A stretch of DNA of 64,000 nucleotides from Onthophagus taurus (taxonomy: Eukaryota > Arthropoda > Insecta > Coleoptera > Scarabaeidae). The DNA lies in NCBI RefSeq assembly GCF_036711975.1, contig NC_091968.1, positions 10,106,001 through 10,170,000 on the forward strand. The letters are read 5' to 3'. Made by a program: the position numbers and the translations under genes. Below, piece by piece: positions 53,881 through 64,000 of this stretch; within the stretch, counting starts at the first letter, position 1, and every line of letters starts with the position of its first letter. The notes beneath the pieces are model-generated. The model was not told the DNA's origin. It saw only the letters and a program-made list of their open reading frames with translations, and made no database searches.

Positions 53881-54900
53881 GGAGAGCCGAATATAAAGAT
53901 AACTTTTGCAACGTGGGGAAAAATGCTTTCTAAAAACGGGTTGTGGGGTTTATATATGCAGCTTTTCTAGTTTTAAAAACGTGTTTTATTAGCATGTGCA
54001 ATGTTAGGCTTGCAAATCGTACAGAGTCAATTGGCGTGCAGGAATTCTCCTAAACCGGAAGTCGAATAATCAAATTTCGAGAACGATTACTTTTTTAAAC
54101 TCAAAAACTAGGGATCTACATAGGATTTTTAAAAAATATTCATTTTTGGCAAAATGTTGCCCATTTGACCAGAAATGTCATATTTATTGATAAAAAACAT
54201 ACGTAAAAATGTTTTTAAAAGAGACAAGTTTAGATACAATATAAAAAAAAAGTTTTTTAAAATCCGTTTAGAAATGCTAAATCATTCGTACAAATTAAAC
54301 AATACGTTTAAGTTGATCATTACGAAAAATTAAATGTTTTCTTTTGAAGCCTCTAACCAGTGATTCCTGCACGGTACATTTGTCCTTCTTGATGGTCTTC
54401 TCAGCTAATCTGGCTGACTATAACTTCTACGGGCTTCTTTAGTCTCATTGGTCATGGAGCGTCAGCGTGGACAATGCGACGTGAGTTTCGTGGAAAAACT
54501 CAAAGAACAATCTTCCAATTGTTAACTTTAGTGCTTGTATTATTTCCATAATGGTTATAAGATCGTCACTAAAATTACAAGCGGCAATATCGAACGCAAT
54601 GCCACTTTCTTTCCACTATGAACTGTTTTTACATAAATTAGAAACTTTTTTTATTATTTGAGGAAATTGTTACGATGTTATTTTTCGCGTTGCTGTGTAA
54701 AAACTCTCTAAAGCCACTAGAAGCGCTTTAACTAAATTGTTATTAATTGAAATCTTTATTTCAATAAAGTATAACAGATAATGTGAACAGATAATACGTA
54801 ATAACATCATAATACAAATTATTTCATTTTTTTGTTCATTAATAGGTAATAATCGTTTTATTAAACCTGATTTGGTTTTTATTTCTACCACTTTAGGACA
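53881..54900. other. Non-coding interior, left part
   Basis: No gene. An AT-rich stretch with AATAAAG near 54767-54775 on one strand could be an LTR remnant of the neighbouring retroelements, but no partner copy is seen. Confidence 0.3.
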
Positions 54901-55014
54901 TTACCACATCATTATCCTTCGTACCAACGTGTTTCCAATGGTTGACTTGGGTTGATTGTTGTATATTAGTAACTCTATTTGATATGTAAATTTTCCATTT
55001 ACGACATTCTACCC

Positions 55015-55293
55015 TTAACCAACTTGTCGAATTGTCGAATCATACCAATAATATAGAGAATCACTCCTCAATTTAAATGTCCTTTGCATTCGTTTCATCA
55101 ATTTTGCCAACAACACAGCACGGCAGCGCACAATTCTAGCTAACCATATTTGGTATAAATCTTCTGACAAAGAATCAACCCAGTCAAGATTTTCTTTCCA
55201 TAACATCTGCATAAAAAGTTTCACCTTTATATGAATTGGACCAACTAAGTTTAACCGATCAAATATGTTGTGTACCTGATCAATAAAACCCAC
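55015..55293 (-). pseudogene. BEL/Pao RT-RNase H fragment
   Basis: 92 codons with NIFDRLNLVGPIHIKVKLFM, QMLWKENLDWVDSL and, after a deletion, CRAVLLAKLMKRMQ and YYWYDSTI. This is the post-polymerase and RNase H start of BEL/Pao elements (D-P-L-G-L-L-x-P...L-x-W-D...; W-x-D-S-T). The polymerase active site is absent. Confidence 0.75.
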
Positions 55294-55543
55294 ATTAGAA
55301 CTCTAAATATAGTATATTTCCTTTAATAACTTAATAACTAACAATAACACACAGTTTTCCCTCCTTCGTTACAAATCTGGTTTTTGTGGTGCCTTTATGA
55401 TTCTTTTAGATTAACGTAAGTTAGGGGTTTTAGGAGATTTGGGAGTAGAGGGATGATCTGAGGAATCCGATTCTGGACTTTGCGGTATCTTAGATTTCTC
55501 CATTGTCTCCATAGTCACAGGTACCTCTTTATCTGTCTTATCT

Positions 55544-56937
55544 TCATTCTTCTGATTGATATCTCACATTCTTCTCATCCTCTGATATATTTTCACTGTG
55601 TTGATTTTTACTTTTATCCATTTTCAAATGATCTACATGCATAAATCTAGTTCCATCATCAAATTCCATCATGTAAGTTCTATAACTCTTCCTTTCTATT
55701 ATTTTTCCTGCCCTCCAATGTCCCAATCTTCCGCCCAAATTAATAAAAGCGAACACTTTATCATTTATATGAAATGCCGCTTGTCTCCTCTTCATCATCA
55801 TTGCCTTTTCTTCATCTTTAACAGCATGTGGATGAATTAATGTAAGGAGTGTTCTTGGAAAACAAGTTCTGTAGGCTTGCGTCCATTTACAGTATTTGGC
55901 ATGTTTCTATGTTTTAAAAGAAAATTATTCAATAGTAGTTGTAGAGATTTTCTACGTTGTCTTTGTTCATTTTCCTTAATTGTTTTGCCAAATTTTTCTT
56001 AACTGTTGCTACATTTCTTTCTGCTAACCCATTAGATTGAGGGTGGTATGGAGGAGAATGTGTTAACAATACGGTATATTGTTAACTTACAAAATTTGTT
56101 AAATTCTGATGATCCAAATGGTGGTCCATTATCTCTAACTATTTGCTGTGGCAACCCAACAGTGGCAAAAATTGATCTTAGCGTAATTATTAATTCCTCC
56201 GCCGTTGTATTTTTAATTACTTTTACTTCCAACCACTTACTGAATCTATCCACCAGCAACACGAAATATCTCCCACACTTCTGAAAAAAATCTAAGTGCA
56301 CTCTCTCAAAACATGTGTTTGACTTTGGCCAAGGTACTATAGTCGTTGTTGATGGTTTGCCATGGGTAAATTTGCAAACATCACATTTATTGCAATACTG
56401 CTCTATATCTTCATCCATCAGAGGCCACCATAAATTATTTCTTGCCAACATTTTCATTCTTACCATGCCAATATGTTGATCATGGAGGAGTTCCAAAATT
56501 CTCATTCTCAATTGGTATTGAATCACAACTCGATTGCCAAGTAGAATACAGTTCTCTTCGATAGACAATTCATTTTGTTTCCTGAAATAAGGCTTAATAT
56601 TGTCATTTTCAACTTTCATAGGCCATCCATTTTGAAGATATTCTTTTATTTGACATAATGTAGTGTCTTGATTTGTGTTACAAGCGATATCTTTTGCTGT
56701 AATTGGGAAATGTGTATCCAGAATATTTATATCAACTTCTTCGATAAGTTCCTTGTTAATGAGCGGCAACTTTGATAGACAATCAGCGTTTCCTATTTCT
56801 TTTCCTCTTTTATATAAGATCTTATAATTGTATCCTGACAAGATAATGGCCCATCTCTGTAATCTTTGAGATACATGAATAGGTAAACCATTCTTTTCTC
56901 CAAACAATATCTTTAGCGGTTGATGATCACTAATCAA
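55544..56937 (-). pseudogene. Gypsy relic: RNase H end and integrase
   Basis: From 56937: MISDHQPLKILFGEKNG (RNase H end), GNADCLSKLP, then the integrase zinc finger HDQHIGMVRMKM...CNKCDVC, core HLDFFQKC (first Asp), VRDNGPPFGS (second Asp). The frame breaks near 56080, and a separate piece at 55801-55544 (NDKVFAFINLGGRLGHWRAG) is the C-terminal GPY/F-like module. The third catalytic residue region is in other frames with stops. Continuous in order with the RT at 57705. Confidence 0.85.
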
Positions 56938-56973
56938 TTCAAATGGTCTTCCATAAAGGTATTTATGACATTT

Positions 56974-58049
56974 TTATACTGTAAAGATGATTGCCAATGC
57001 CTCCTTTTGAAATTGAGCGTAGTTCCGCTCAGTATTGGACAATGTTCTAGAAACAAACATTACTGGTCTCTCCACATCTTCAACAATTTGGCTCAATACT
57101 CCCCCAACTCCTGTTTTAGATGCATCGCAAGTAATGCGTGTAGGATATTTAGGATTAAAATAATCACGTGTAGCATTGGACTTTACTAGATGTTTACTTT
57201 TGTCAAATGCTTTCTGACATTCTTTACTGCAGTGAAAAGGATTAACCTTTCGCTCTAGATCATATAGTGGTTGCAATAGAGATGAAGCGTTTGGAATAAA
57301 CTTATGGTAATAGTTTAAAAATCCCAAATAAGAGCGTAACTCAGTCAAATTTGTGGGGGCAGGTGCTTGCATTAACGATTCTATTTTATTTTCTACAGGG
57401 TGAATACCATTAGCATCCATTTTGTAACCCAGGAACTCAACCGACAATTTATTGAATTGACTCTTTTCATAATTGATGATTACATTATAATTCTCAAGTT
57501 GTTTGCACACGGCATCTACATTTTTCTTCAATTCATCTGCTAATTCATCTCCACCTGCTACGGTAACATCATCTATATAGCATGCGGTCATTGGTATATC
57601 TTTCAAAATCTGGTCCATAATGGATTTAAAAATTCTTAGTGCTGAAGTGACACCAAATGGTAGTCGATTATATTCAAACAATCCAAGGTGGGTATTAATT
57701 GTCAAATATTTCTTACAAGTAGGTTGAACTTTTAATTGTAAATAGGCATTTTTTAAATCGATAATAGTGAAATGCTAACCTCCAGCCATCGCATTAATCA
57801 CGTCCTCCAGTAAGGGTAATGGATAATGGTCTTTCTTCACATTAGGATTCAAGGTCTTCTTAAAATCGACACAAAGACGAATTTTCTTCTCTTCATTATT
57901 TGTGGATTTCTTCTCAACAATAACAATCGGACAATCTCGCTGTGACGTACTGGGCTTATGATATTTTCCTTGACCAACCTCTTTATTTCCTTTTCAATCA
58001 AGTCTCTCTGTAATATAGGAACTGAATAGGCTTTATGGAATACAGGCAA
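56974..58049 (-). pseudogene. Gypsy relic: reverse transcriptase and RNase H start
   Basis: N-terminal part (58049-57849) with FHKAYSVPILQRDLIEKEIK. Main part (57705-56974) with FEYNRLPFGVTSAL, the catalytic CYIDDVTVAG, EFLGYKMDANGIHP, LRSYLGFLNYYHKFIPNASS and RNase H ITCDASKTGVGGVLSQ. Frame breaks near 57775 and between 57850 and 57900 separate the pieces. Same element as the neighbouring fragments. Confidence 0.88.
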
Positions 58050-58268
58050 GGCATCATCTTTTAAAACAATTTTCGCCAGAAAATGTTTTATACAATTATT
58101 TTCATCTGTTTTGAACTTACTTTTTTCATTATTTACACTATTACCACTATTACTGTTTTCTAAACTTTTATTAGACGTATTTGGTTTATTTTTAATTATT
58201 GTATCAACTTTTTACCATTCGGGGACCAATACATCTACCCAGGGACGACCTAATAAACTAAAATTTTT

Positions 58269-59078
58269 TTAATTTATAACGACTACCGGCAATAATACTT
58301 TTTGTTTATTTTTAATAGTTATCCTAACATTGCTCTGACCTGCAACTTTTAGTTTATTGTCACAAACCGACAAAAGTTGTTTTAGACAACTCTGTAATTT
58401 ACAATTTGGTAATATCACATCAAATTTGTCTTTAGATAGTATGTTAACACTAGCACCCGAATCGACCTCCATCGTTACTAGTCTTTTGTTAATACTTATC
58501 TTACTAAATGATAATAACTTATCATGAACTGTATTAATATTTATTTGTTGAATCGCTAATTCACACTCATCACTGCTCTGTTCACTTGTGCCATCGGACT
58601 CCACTTCTGACTCCGCTCCATATATTCATTTTTTCTTCCTGCAGCACGTCGCTATGTGACCTCTACCTTGACAGGCATAACATTTCCAATTAATTACCGG
58701 ACAATCCTCATGATCATGGTTACTTCTCCTACATCTATAACATTTCTTCCTGTTTTCCCTTGCGCTTGACCTTACAGACTGATCCTTTTTATTAATCTCG
58801 ACTTGACATTTCTTTCTTATATCACTTCTCTGACTACTTGACGACTTTCTTGATACATATGACTCTTTTTGACTTTTGTTATATTTAAGATTGATGCGAC
58901 TAACGCCCATGCCAGACGTTTTAAATTCTTTCACTTGGGAATCGGCTAACTCCATATTAACTGCAATTTTTTTTGCGTTTTCCCTTGTTAAATTGTCTTC
59001 CGCCAATAGTTTTCTTTGAAGTGCCAATGATTTTATTCCTACTACGTATCTATCTCTCAGTGCTTCGTTCAGGAACAC
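58269..59078 (-). pseudogene. Gypsy relic: gag end and protease
   Basis: From 59078: FLNEALRDRYVVGIKSLALQ (gag C-terminal half), then CCHC-type knuckles CYRCRRSNHDHEDCP and CYACQGRGHIATC. A separate frame (58604-58269) has the protease VTMEVDSGASVNILSKDKF (active-site DSGA). Order and style place it in the K02A2.6-like gypsy group. The 5' LTR is not found; the gag start is lost at the tandem array near 59180. Confidence 0.85.
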
Positions 59079-59179
59079 CCCAAAATTACACGTATCTATC
59101 TGCTAACTTCTATAACTCCACGACATATTCACTAATATTCTCATGTTCTTCTTGGTCTCTTTTATTAAATTTGAATCTT

Positions 59180-60115
59180 TTACAATTAAATTAATTAAAA
59201 GTGACGTGTAAGTTGGGTTGCTTTGGAGTGTTGATAAAGTAGGAAACTATTTGTATCAAAATTTTTTTAAATTTGGTTAATTTTTGGATAAATTGGATTT
59301 AGTTTGTAATTAAATTAATGTATTAAAAAAGAAACAAGTTTTAAAAGTAAATTGGGTATATTTTTGTTTTATTTATTTATATTTTTCTTTAACAGTAACT
59401 CTTAGTCAGTCTATAAAAATGAAGTTAATTTTTGTTGTTAATGGATTCTCATTCTAGACAGTCTAAAATACACTTTAAACAAAGAAAAACATATTTAATT
59501 TCAAAGGTGGCATACCCCATTAAACATTTTTAGTACAATTAAATTAATTAAAAATGACGTGAAAGTTGGGCTGCTTTTGAGTGTTGATAAAGTAGGGAAC
59601 TATTTGTGTCAAAATTTTTATAAATTTGGTTAATTATTGAATAAATTGGATTTAGTTTGTATAAATTATTGTATTAAAAAAAACAAGTTTTAAAAATAAA
59701 TTGGGTATATTTTTGTTTTATTTATTTATATTTTTCTTTAACAGTAAATCTTAGTCAGTCTATAAAAATGAAGTTAATTTTTGCTGTTAATGGATTCTCG
59801 TTCTAGACAGTCTAAAATACACTTTAAACAAAGAAAAAGAACATATATTTAAATTTCAAAGGTGGCATACCCCATTAAACATTTTTAGTACAATTAAATT
59901 AATTAAAAATGACGTGAAAGTTGGGTTGCTTTTGAGTGTTGATAAAGTAGGAAACTGTGTCAAAATTTTATAAATTTGGTTAATTATTGGATAAATTGGA
60001 TTTAGTTTGTAAATAAATTAATGTATTAAAAAAAAACAAGTTTTAAAAATAAATTGGGTATATTTTTGTTTTATTTATTTATATTTTTCCTTAACAGTAA
60101 ATCTTAGTCAGTCTG
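59180..60115. repeat. 355-bp tandem array carrying transposon right ends
   Basis: GACGTG(A/T)AAGTTGGG-type starts lie at 59203, 59556 and 59911 (353-355 bp). Each of the first two units ends with AAAGGTGGCATACCCCATTAAA, the inverted terminus described for the TTAA-flanked element. The third is cut short at about 60115. Poly-A runs and TTTTGTTTTATTTATTTATA blocks are shared. No coding frame. Confidence 0.9.
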
Positions 60116-60389
60116 ATATTCTCATAATTACCACCTAAATACCGCACTAAAAACTACAAAAAAATAATAATAATAAACAATATACCTCAGTTTTTTTCTT
60201 AAAATAAAAAAAAAACGCTTGTGTATAAATAGTTAACAACAAATTTTTGTGTTACGTATAAAAATCGGGGAGTTAACATCAATCATATTTAAAATCGTGT
60301 TTAATTAATTCTTTTTTAGTTTTATCGTAATAATAAAATGTAATGTAAAATGTAAGAGAAGTTCTCTTGTGACCTTGACCGATTGACAT

Positions 60390-60515
60390 TGAAACACCCC
60401 GAAGGCGAAGGCGAACGCGTGTGCGTGTATGTGGCGTTGTCGTCGCCGAGACGAATTCCGTGAGGACGGAGGCGGCGCGGCGGCTGCTACTCCTCCGGCG
60501 GCGCGTCCTTCGCGA
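60390..60515. other. GC-rich patch after the P450 stop codon
   Basis: About 125 bp rich in CGG/GCG/GCC triplets (GGAGGCGGCGCGGCGGCTGC) beside the CYP307 3' end, in an otherwise AT-rich window. It may be 3' UTR. No repeat partner was seen. Confidence 0.5.
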
Positions 60516-60519
60516 TAAA

Positions 60520-61778
60520 TCAGTCTTTATTCCTCCTCTTCTTGAGCGTTAATTTGAAGCAATCAGGCGGGACCGCAACGCAACCGGGCAAAACGCTTAA
60601 CGAGCCCGATCTCCGTACATCGTACCTCTGAAAGATATTCGACAAAATGACGAACGTGAAGCACTGGACAAGTTTTTGTCCGATACAAGTCCTCCTCCCT
60701 GTACTAAACGGAATGAAATGTGCCGGTTTTGACACTTTTCCGTTTGATAAGAATCTTTCCGGTTTAAACTTTTCTGGTTGCGACCAATAATCAGCCCCCA
60801 TATTCAACGTGTAATTATTAATAAAAACAACTGTGTCTTTAGCGATTGAAAAATCGCCGATTTCGGTGTCGACCGTAGCCACGTGTGGTACGATTGGACT
60901 CGAGGCCACTCTTAAAGTTTCCCAAATGGTTGCCTCTGTATATGGCATCAACTCCTTATCGAATAAATTCACCGGTCTTTCGTTTTTGGTCACCGAATCA
61001 ACTTCTTCTTGGATCCGGATTTGTACATCGTCGTTGTTTTTAACGACTTCGGCCAAAACGACCATTACCAAGTTCCCAATTGCTGAGTGACCGCCCAAAA
61101 AATCTTCAAGCTCAAAAATAATATGTTGCCAGTTCATCGTCGGGTCACTTTTTAAATGTAAAAGCAGCGCATCAGTAAAATCCCTTGGCTCCATGTTTTC
61201 ATCTAAATCTTTGCTATTAATTACAAAAATTAATTAATAAACATTAAAAAAAAATTAATTTCCCTCCAAACGAAAAAAATTGCGACATTACCGGCAATGT
61301 CATTTTTGACGTTTCAAGAAAAATTAAACGTCATTTTTAACTTACTTATGATCATCAACAATCCTCTTTAGAATAAATTTCCTTATTTCCGCCGCCCAAT
61401 TCGACAATTTATTCATATGCCCAGTATAAAAAGGTAATAACCACGGAACGAAATCCACCAAATATCCTTGATTTATTTCCCAAAAAATCTCATCGAATAT
61501 CCTAACGACTTTATTGAATTCGTCGTCTTTATAACCAAAACTGGTTGAACACATATATTCCGTAAACATGTTTGCGCACGCCATCAACACAATAGGTTTT
61601 AAAGCCAAACCTTTCGAAAGATCTTGAATTTCGATGTTCTTTAACATTTCAGCTACCTCTTTAGATGCCACCTTATTCACGTGATCGTACTGTTGTGACG
61701 TAAATCTCGGCGAACAATACGTTCTTGCGATACTTCGTCTCGTTTTTTGCAATGAAGACCAATCGCAAAGAGCTAAAG
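60520..61778 (-). CDS. CYP307-family cytochrome P450 (Spook-like), 5' exon outside window
   Basis: Halloween-type P450 of the ecdysteroid pathway (the 'black box' step after 7-dehydrocholesterol), in the ER of ecdysteroid-making cells. Two exons are seen: about 61778-61346 and 61213-60520, joined over a 132-bp GT-AG intron (HN/KDLDEN junction). Motifs: CDWSSLQKTRRSIARTYCSP, I-helix FLGGHSAIGN, K-helix ETLR, IVPHVAT, NMGADYWSQPEKFKPERFL and heme site FSTGRRTCIGQ (Cys ligand). The I-helix GGHSA(I/V)GN and SSPIVPHVAT text are typical of CYP307. The N-terminal anchor and roughly 130 residues must lie beyond 61778, possibly outside the window. The acceptor is one of two AGs 6 nt apart. The A/B subfamily is not decided. 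Confidence 0.88.
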
Positions 61779-61985
61779 CTAAAAAAAATACTTAAATTAA
61801 TTACATCAAAATAATTTCTTAAATCATTAGTGTGAAGTTGGTTATTAAGTCGAAATTTTTAGGTTGGTACTAAAATTTTTGACGTTAACCTCAAAAAAAT
61901 TAAATAAAAATAAATATGGTGGAGGCGCCGGTGATATTATTTACTTTTTTAACCTAAAATTTTTATTTAAACGATTTAAAAGTAA
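61779..61985. other. Probable CYP307 intron, AT-rich
   Basis: Acceptor-side intron sequence for the P450; no exon seen. Confidence 0.4.
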
Positions 61986-62640
61986 ATTATAAAAAGGTAA
62001 TGGCATCCAAGCCATAAGGAGTATCTCAGCCGGTTGCATAACAGTTGTTAAACTCCTCGCACTAAGCGCGGTTGCAAAGTGAAAGTCCCAATCGAGAAAA
62101 TTCCTGGCGACCAGGAAGCGCGTCGGCCGGCTCCGTAAAAGAACCCGGCAGGAATCCGAGATTAATCAGCGATTAGGCAAACGCAAGCTCGGGCAATTCC
62201 CGTTTTTGTACGACAGCCGGAATGCTGCGGCCAATTAACGCTACAAGGCAAAAGAGAGAACTCGCATCCTCAATAAAAAAACACTTTTAACAATCATTTT
62301 ATAGAAATGCATTTAATTTTTTGGGGGAGAAATAAAACCTGAAAACCAGTCCTCCGTGGCACTACTATAAAGTAAAGTAGTTAGAGGACGAACTCGCCTT
62401 GACCTCGGAACGGTGGCGTAGTGAATTCACGCTCCGCGATGCGGGTCAAGGCCAAGGAACAGTTAGTGAGAGGACGCGAGACCAACGTCTCGAGAGTACT
62501 CACACTTATCGCGAATCCACCGGATATCATTTTACTTTTCATATTAACAACAAGAACTTTCAATAAAAACTCGCATCCTTTATACTTCTAACTTTCAAAG
62601 TTTAACCTTTCGGCAGGCGCGCCTATTTTTATTACACAAG
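61986..62640. other. Locally GC-rich DNA with a tRNA-like patch
   Basis: 62000-62270 and 62380-62540 are much more GC-rich than the surroundings. GGTGGCGTAGTGAATTCACG (from 62412) resembles an A-box region, and GCGGGTCAAGGCC (62441-62453) is a weak B-box-like string, as in tRNA-derived SINEs. The string ACTCGCATCCT occurs at both about 62263 and 62567. No cloverleaf or coding frame is convincing. Confidence 0.3.
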
Positions 62641-62920
62641 CAGGCGCGTAGTGTACAATGTACACATAGCAAAATTTCTTCTTTTGGGGGAAATTTACAT
62701 GTTAATTCACAAAAAAAAAACAATACAGAGAATACACGACACTTTATTGTTATATTTTATGTGTTTACAATAACATAATAACATAATAACAACTAATAAA
62801 TCAATTATGAGTCAGAGTCTGAATGCATTTCACAAGTCGAGCAAGTTATCATAGTTTTTGAGTGTTTTTTACATATGAATTGCTTACATTTACAACATTT
62901 TTGTGTAGTATTTGTATTTG
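62641..62920. other. AT-rich stretch, nothing recognised
   Basis: Contains a repeated ACATAATAACATAATAAC run near 62770. No gene seen. Confidence 0.35.
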
Positions 62921-63150
62921 TACAGGGTGTCCCAATTTCGATGTCCGCATAGGCTATCTCCGAAACTAAAAGAGATAGAAAAAAAGTTGCTTACATGTCA
63001 TGATCTCGTTTTTCGAGAAAATGCTAATGCCGAAAACTCCGAACAGCTATCGTCTTTTGTTTTCGCCCTATCGGCAAAAACTGAAAATTTTGTGAAAACG
63101 ACAATCGCGAATATCTCTCTTATTATCAAAGATGGAGTATTATAAATAAA
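62921..63150 (+). repeat. Dispersed repeat terminus (copy 2)
   Basis: Begins TACAGGGTGTCCCAATTTCG and continues with TAGGCTATCTCCGAAACTAA. It aligns with the inverse of 290-390. Confidence 0.55.
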
Positions 63151-63790
63151 ACATTATATGGGTAACTTTTTAAGAAGAATTCAGTGGCGTAGGTAGAATT
63201 TTTTTTCCATCTTTTATGTTCGAGATTTTAGACGTAACTTTATTTTTTTAAATGGAAACCATAGTTGGCTATGACTTAAAATAATTTGTTATTTTCTTCT
63301 GATAACAAATATATATAGTTTGTGGGGTATATTTCTTATAGTTATTGAATAATTAACAAAAATTCATTTTGTTCCATCTAAATCTAATGTATGTATTTAA
63401 AAGTTAACGTTGCTATGGTGATAACCATACATACTATGATGGAATATAATGTATCAATTTTTTTTGTTCTTTCTAAAACTATTGTATGTATTTAAAACTT
63501 AATGTTGTTATGGTGATAACCATACCATGAGGGAAAGCATTGTTTCCAATTATTGCCAAAGTTTGTAGTAAGGACAGTAGAATCTAACAGGACTGCTACA
63601 TCCATTGTATTTTTGTAGTCGACTACGGGTTGGTTGCTCGCACTCTACGTCACACTATTTGCCACGCCTGGTAGATAACTGTCTATGTTTTTAGAGGTTA
63701 TATGATAGACATTAATACCTCTAAAAAGGCTCAATGTGCTGCCTTAATATATTGAGGTATTTCCCTGAGTTTAAGTTTTTATGGTAGATA
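63151..63790. repeat. Short diverged tandem repeat and unassigned DNA
   Basis: About 63350-63530 holds two diverged copies (about 100 bp) of a unit with ATGTATGTATTTAAAA, GTTAACGTTGCTATGG-like text and GTGATAACCATAC. 63540-63790 shows no gene. Confidence 0.45.
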
Positions 63791-63799
63791 CTATATGCC

Positions 63800-64000
63800 A
63801 AAACTCTATTATCTAAAAGGGCACACCATACATTGAACCCCAATCTTCTTTGAACACTCAGAGACTTCATCGGTCCAGATGACATTTTGAACAAACAGCA
63901 GATTATTTAATTTTTCTAAATATCATCTACAAAATTTTAATCTTAGATTGACATCTCCGGCACGTAAATAATGAGTTAGCCCCGCTTTGTATGGTTTATA
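63800..64000 (-). pseudogene. Mariner-like transposase fragment at window edge
   Basis: The minus strand reads KPYKAGLTHYLRAGDVNLRL, KFCRWYLEKLNNLLF and VIWTDEVSECS, matching the region around the first catalytic Asp (W-T-D-E/S) of insect mariner-like transposases. A stop follows. The 5' part lies outside the window. Confidence 0.6.

Larger units (their letters stand above)
53865..59874. mobile_element. TTAA-flanked inverted termini (piggyBac-like) enclosing retroelement relics
   Basis: The left terminus GGGGGTATGCCACCTT follows TTAA (53861-53864). The inverted right terminus AAGGTGGCATACCCCA precedes TTAA at 59520-59523 and again at 59875-59878, in tandem units. TTAA flanks fit piggyBac. 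No piggyBac transposase was found inside; the interior holds BEL/Pao and gypsy relics. Confidence 0.5.

Noticed and set aside
62412..62453. Functional tRNA gene
   Set aside because: Only partial A- and B-box resemblance; no acceptor stem or anticodon loop can be drawn.
62381..62563. Small minus-strand ORF considered as CYP307 exon 1
   Set aside because: No membrane anchor or Pro-rich hinge of a P450, and no donor site leading to the known exon 2.

Overview
The window looks like AT-rich nuclear DNA from an insect. Genes have short GT-AG introns, a CYP307-type (Halloween) P450 is present, and the transposon mix is typical of arthropods. A beetle is plausible but not proven. Five host genes can be supported: MOCS3/UBA4 (minus, 1242-2652), EMC3 (plus, 19780-20505), SCYL2 (minus, 36212-43967), ADCK1 (plus, 44488-53785) and a 5'-incomplete CYP307 family P450 (minus, 60520-61778). 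They have no common pathway. SCYL2 and ADCK1 are head to head across about 520 bp. The large introns of SCYL2 (5.2 kb) and ADCK1 (7.7 kb) and most intergenic DNA are transposons.

Region by region. 2.7-19.5 kb is a nest between MOCS3 and EMC3. An outer pair of inverted termini (2996 and 19231) encloses a piggyBac-like fragment fused to 190-bp tandem repeats, a Penelope-like GIY-YIG gene, a pogo/Tigger transposase relic, three palindromes, a complete Ty3/gypsy element (7746-17724) and an older gypsy relic. 20.85-23.49 kb is an intact hAT transposon with an 8-bp target duplication and a two-exon transposase. 24.0-27.8 kb is a foldback-like element whose arms are 142-bp tandem repeats, with a 9-bp target duplication. 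28-36 kb holds a Tc1 relic with a nested hAT-type MITE, a second Penelope-like element, a jockey-like LINE, a PIF/Harbinger-type MITE with another MITE inside it, and LINE debris. 37.5-42.7 kb (SCYL2 intron) holds a decayed DUF7869-type transposon gene and two palindromic elements. 45-52.5 kb (ADCK1 intron) holds a satellite-bearing element and a mariner-like relic with about 390-bp TIRs. 53.9-60.1 kb has TTAA-flanked termini enclosing BEL/Pao and gypsy relics, then a 355-bp tandem array.

The most unusual object is the gypsy element at 7746-17724. Its two 788-bp LTRs differ at only about a dozen sites. Its single long pol frame (1648 codons) carries a TARG1/OARD1-like macro domain between RNase H and integrase, with the candidate catalytic Lys and Asp kept at the spacing I recall for human TARG1. 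The gag/pol junction has a textbook -1 frameshift signal: TTTAAAC in the right phase, then an 8-9 bp GC-rich stem-loop 8-9 nt downstream. A broken 3' ORF resembles an envelope glycoprotein. The element therefore looks like a recently mobile, retrovirus-like element that acquired an ADP-ribose hydrolase module. All identifications are by reading; no database search was possible.
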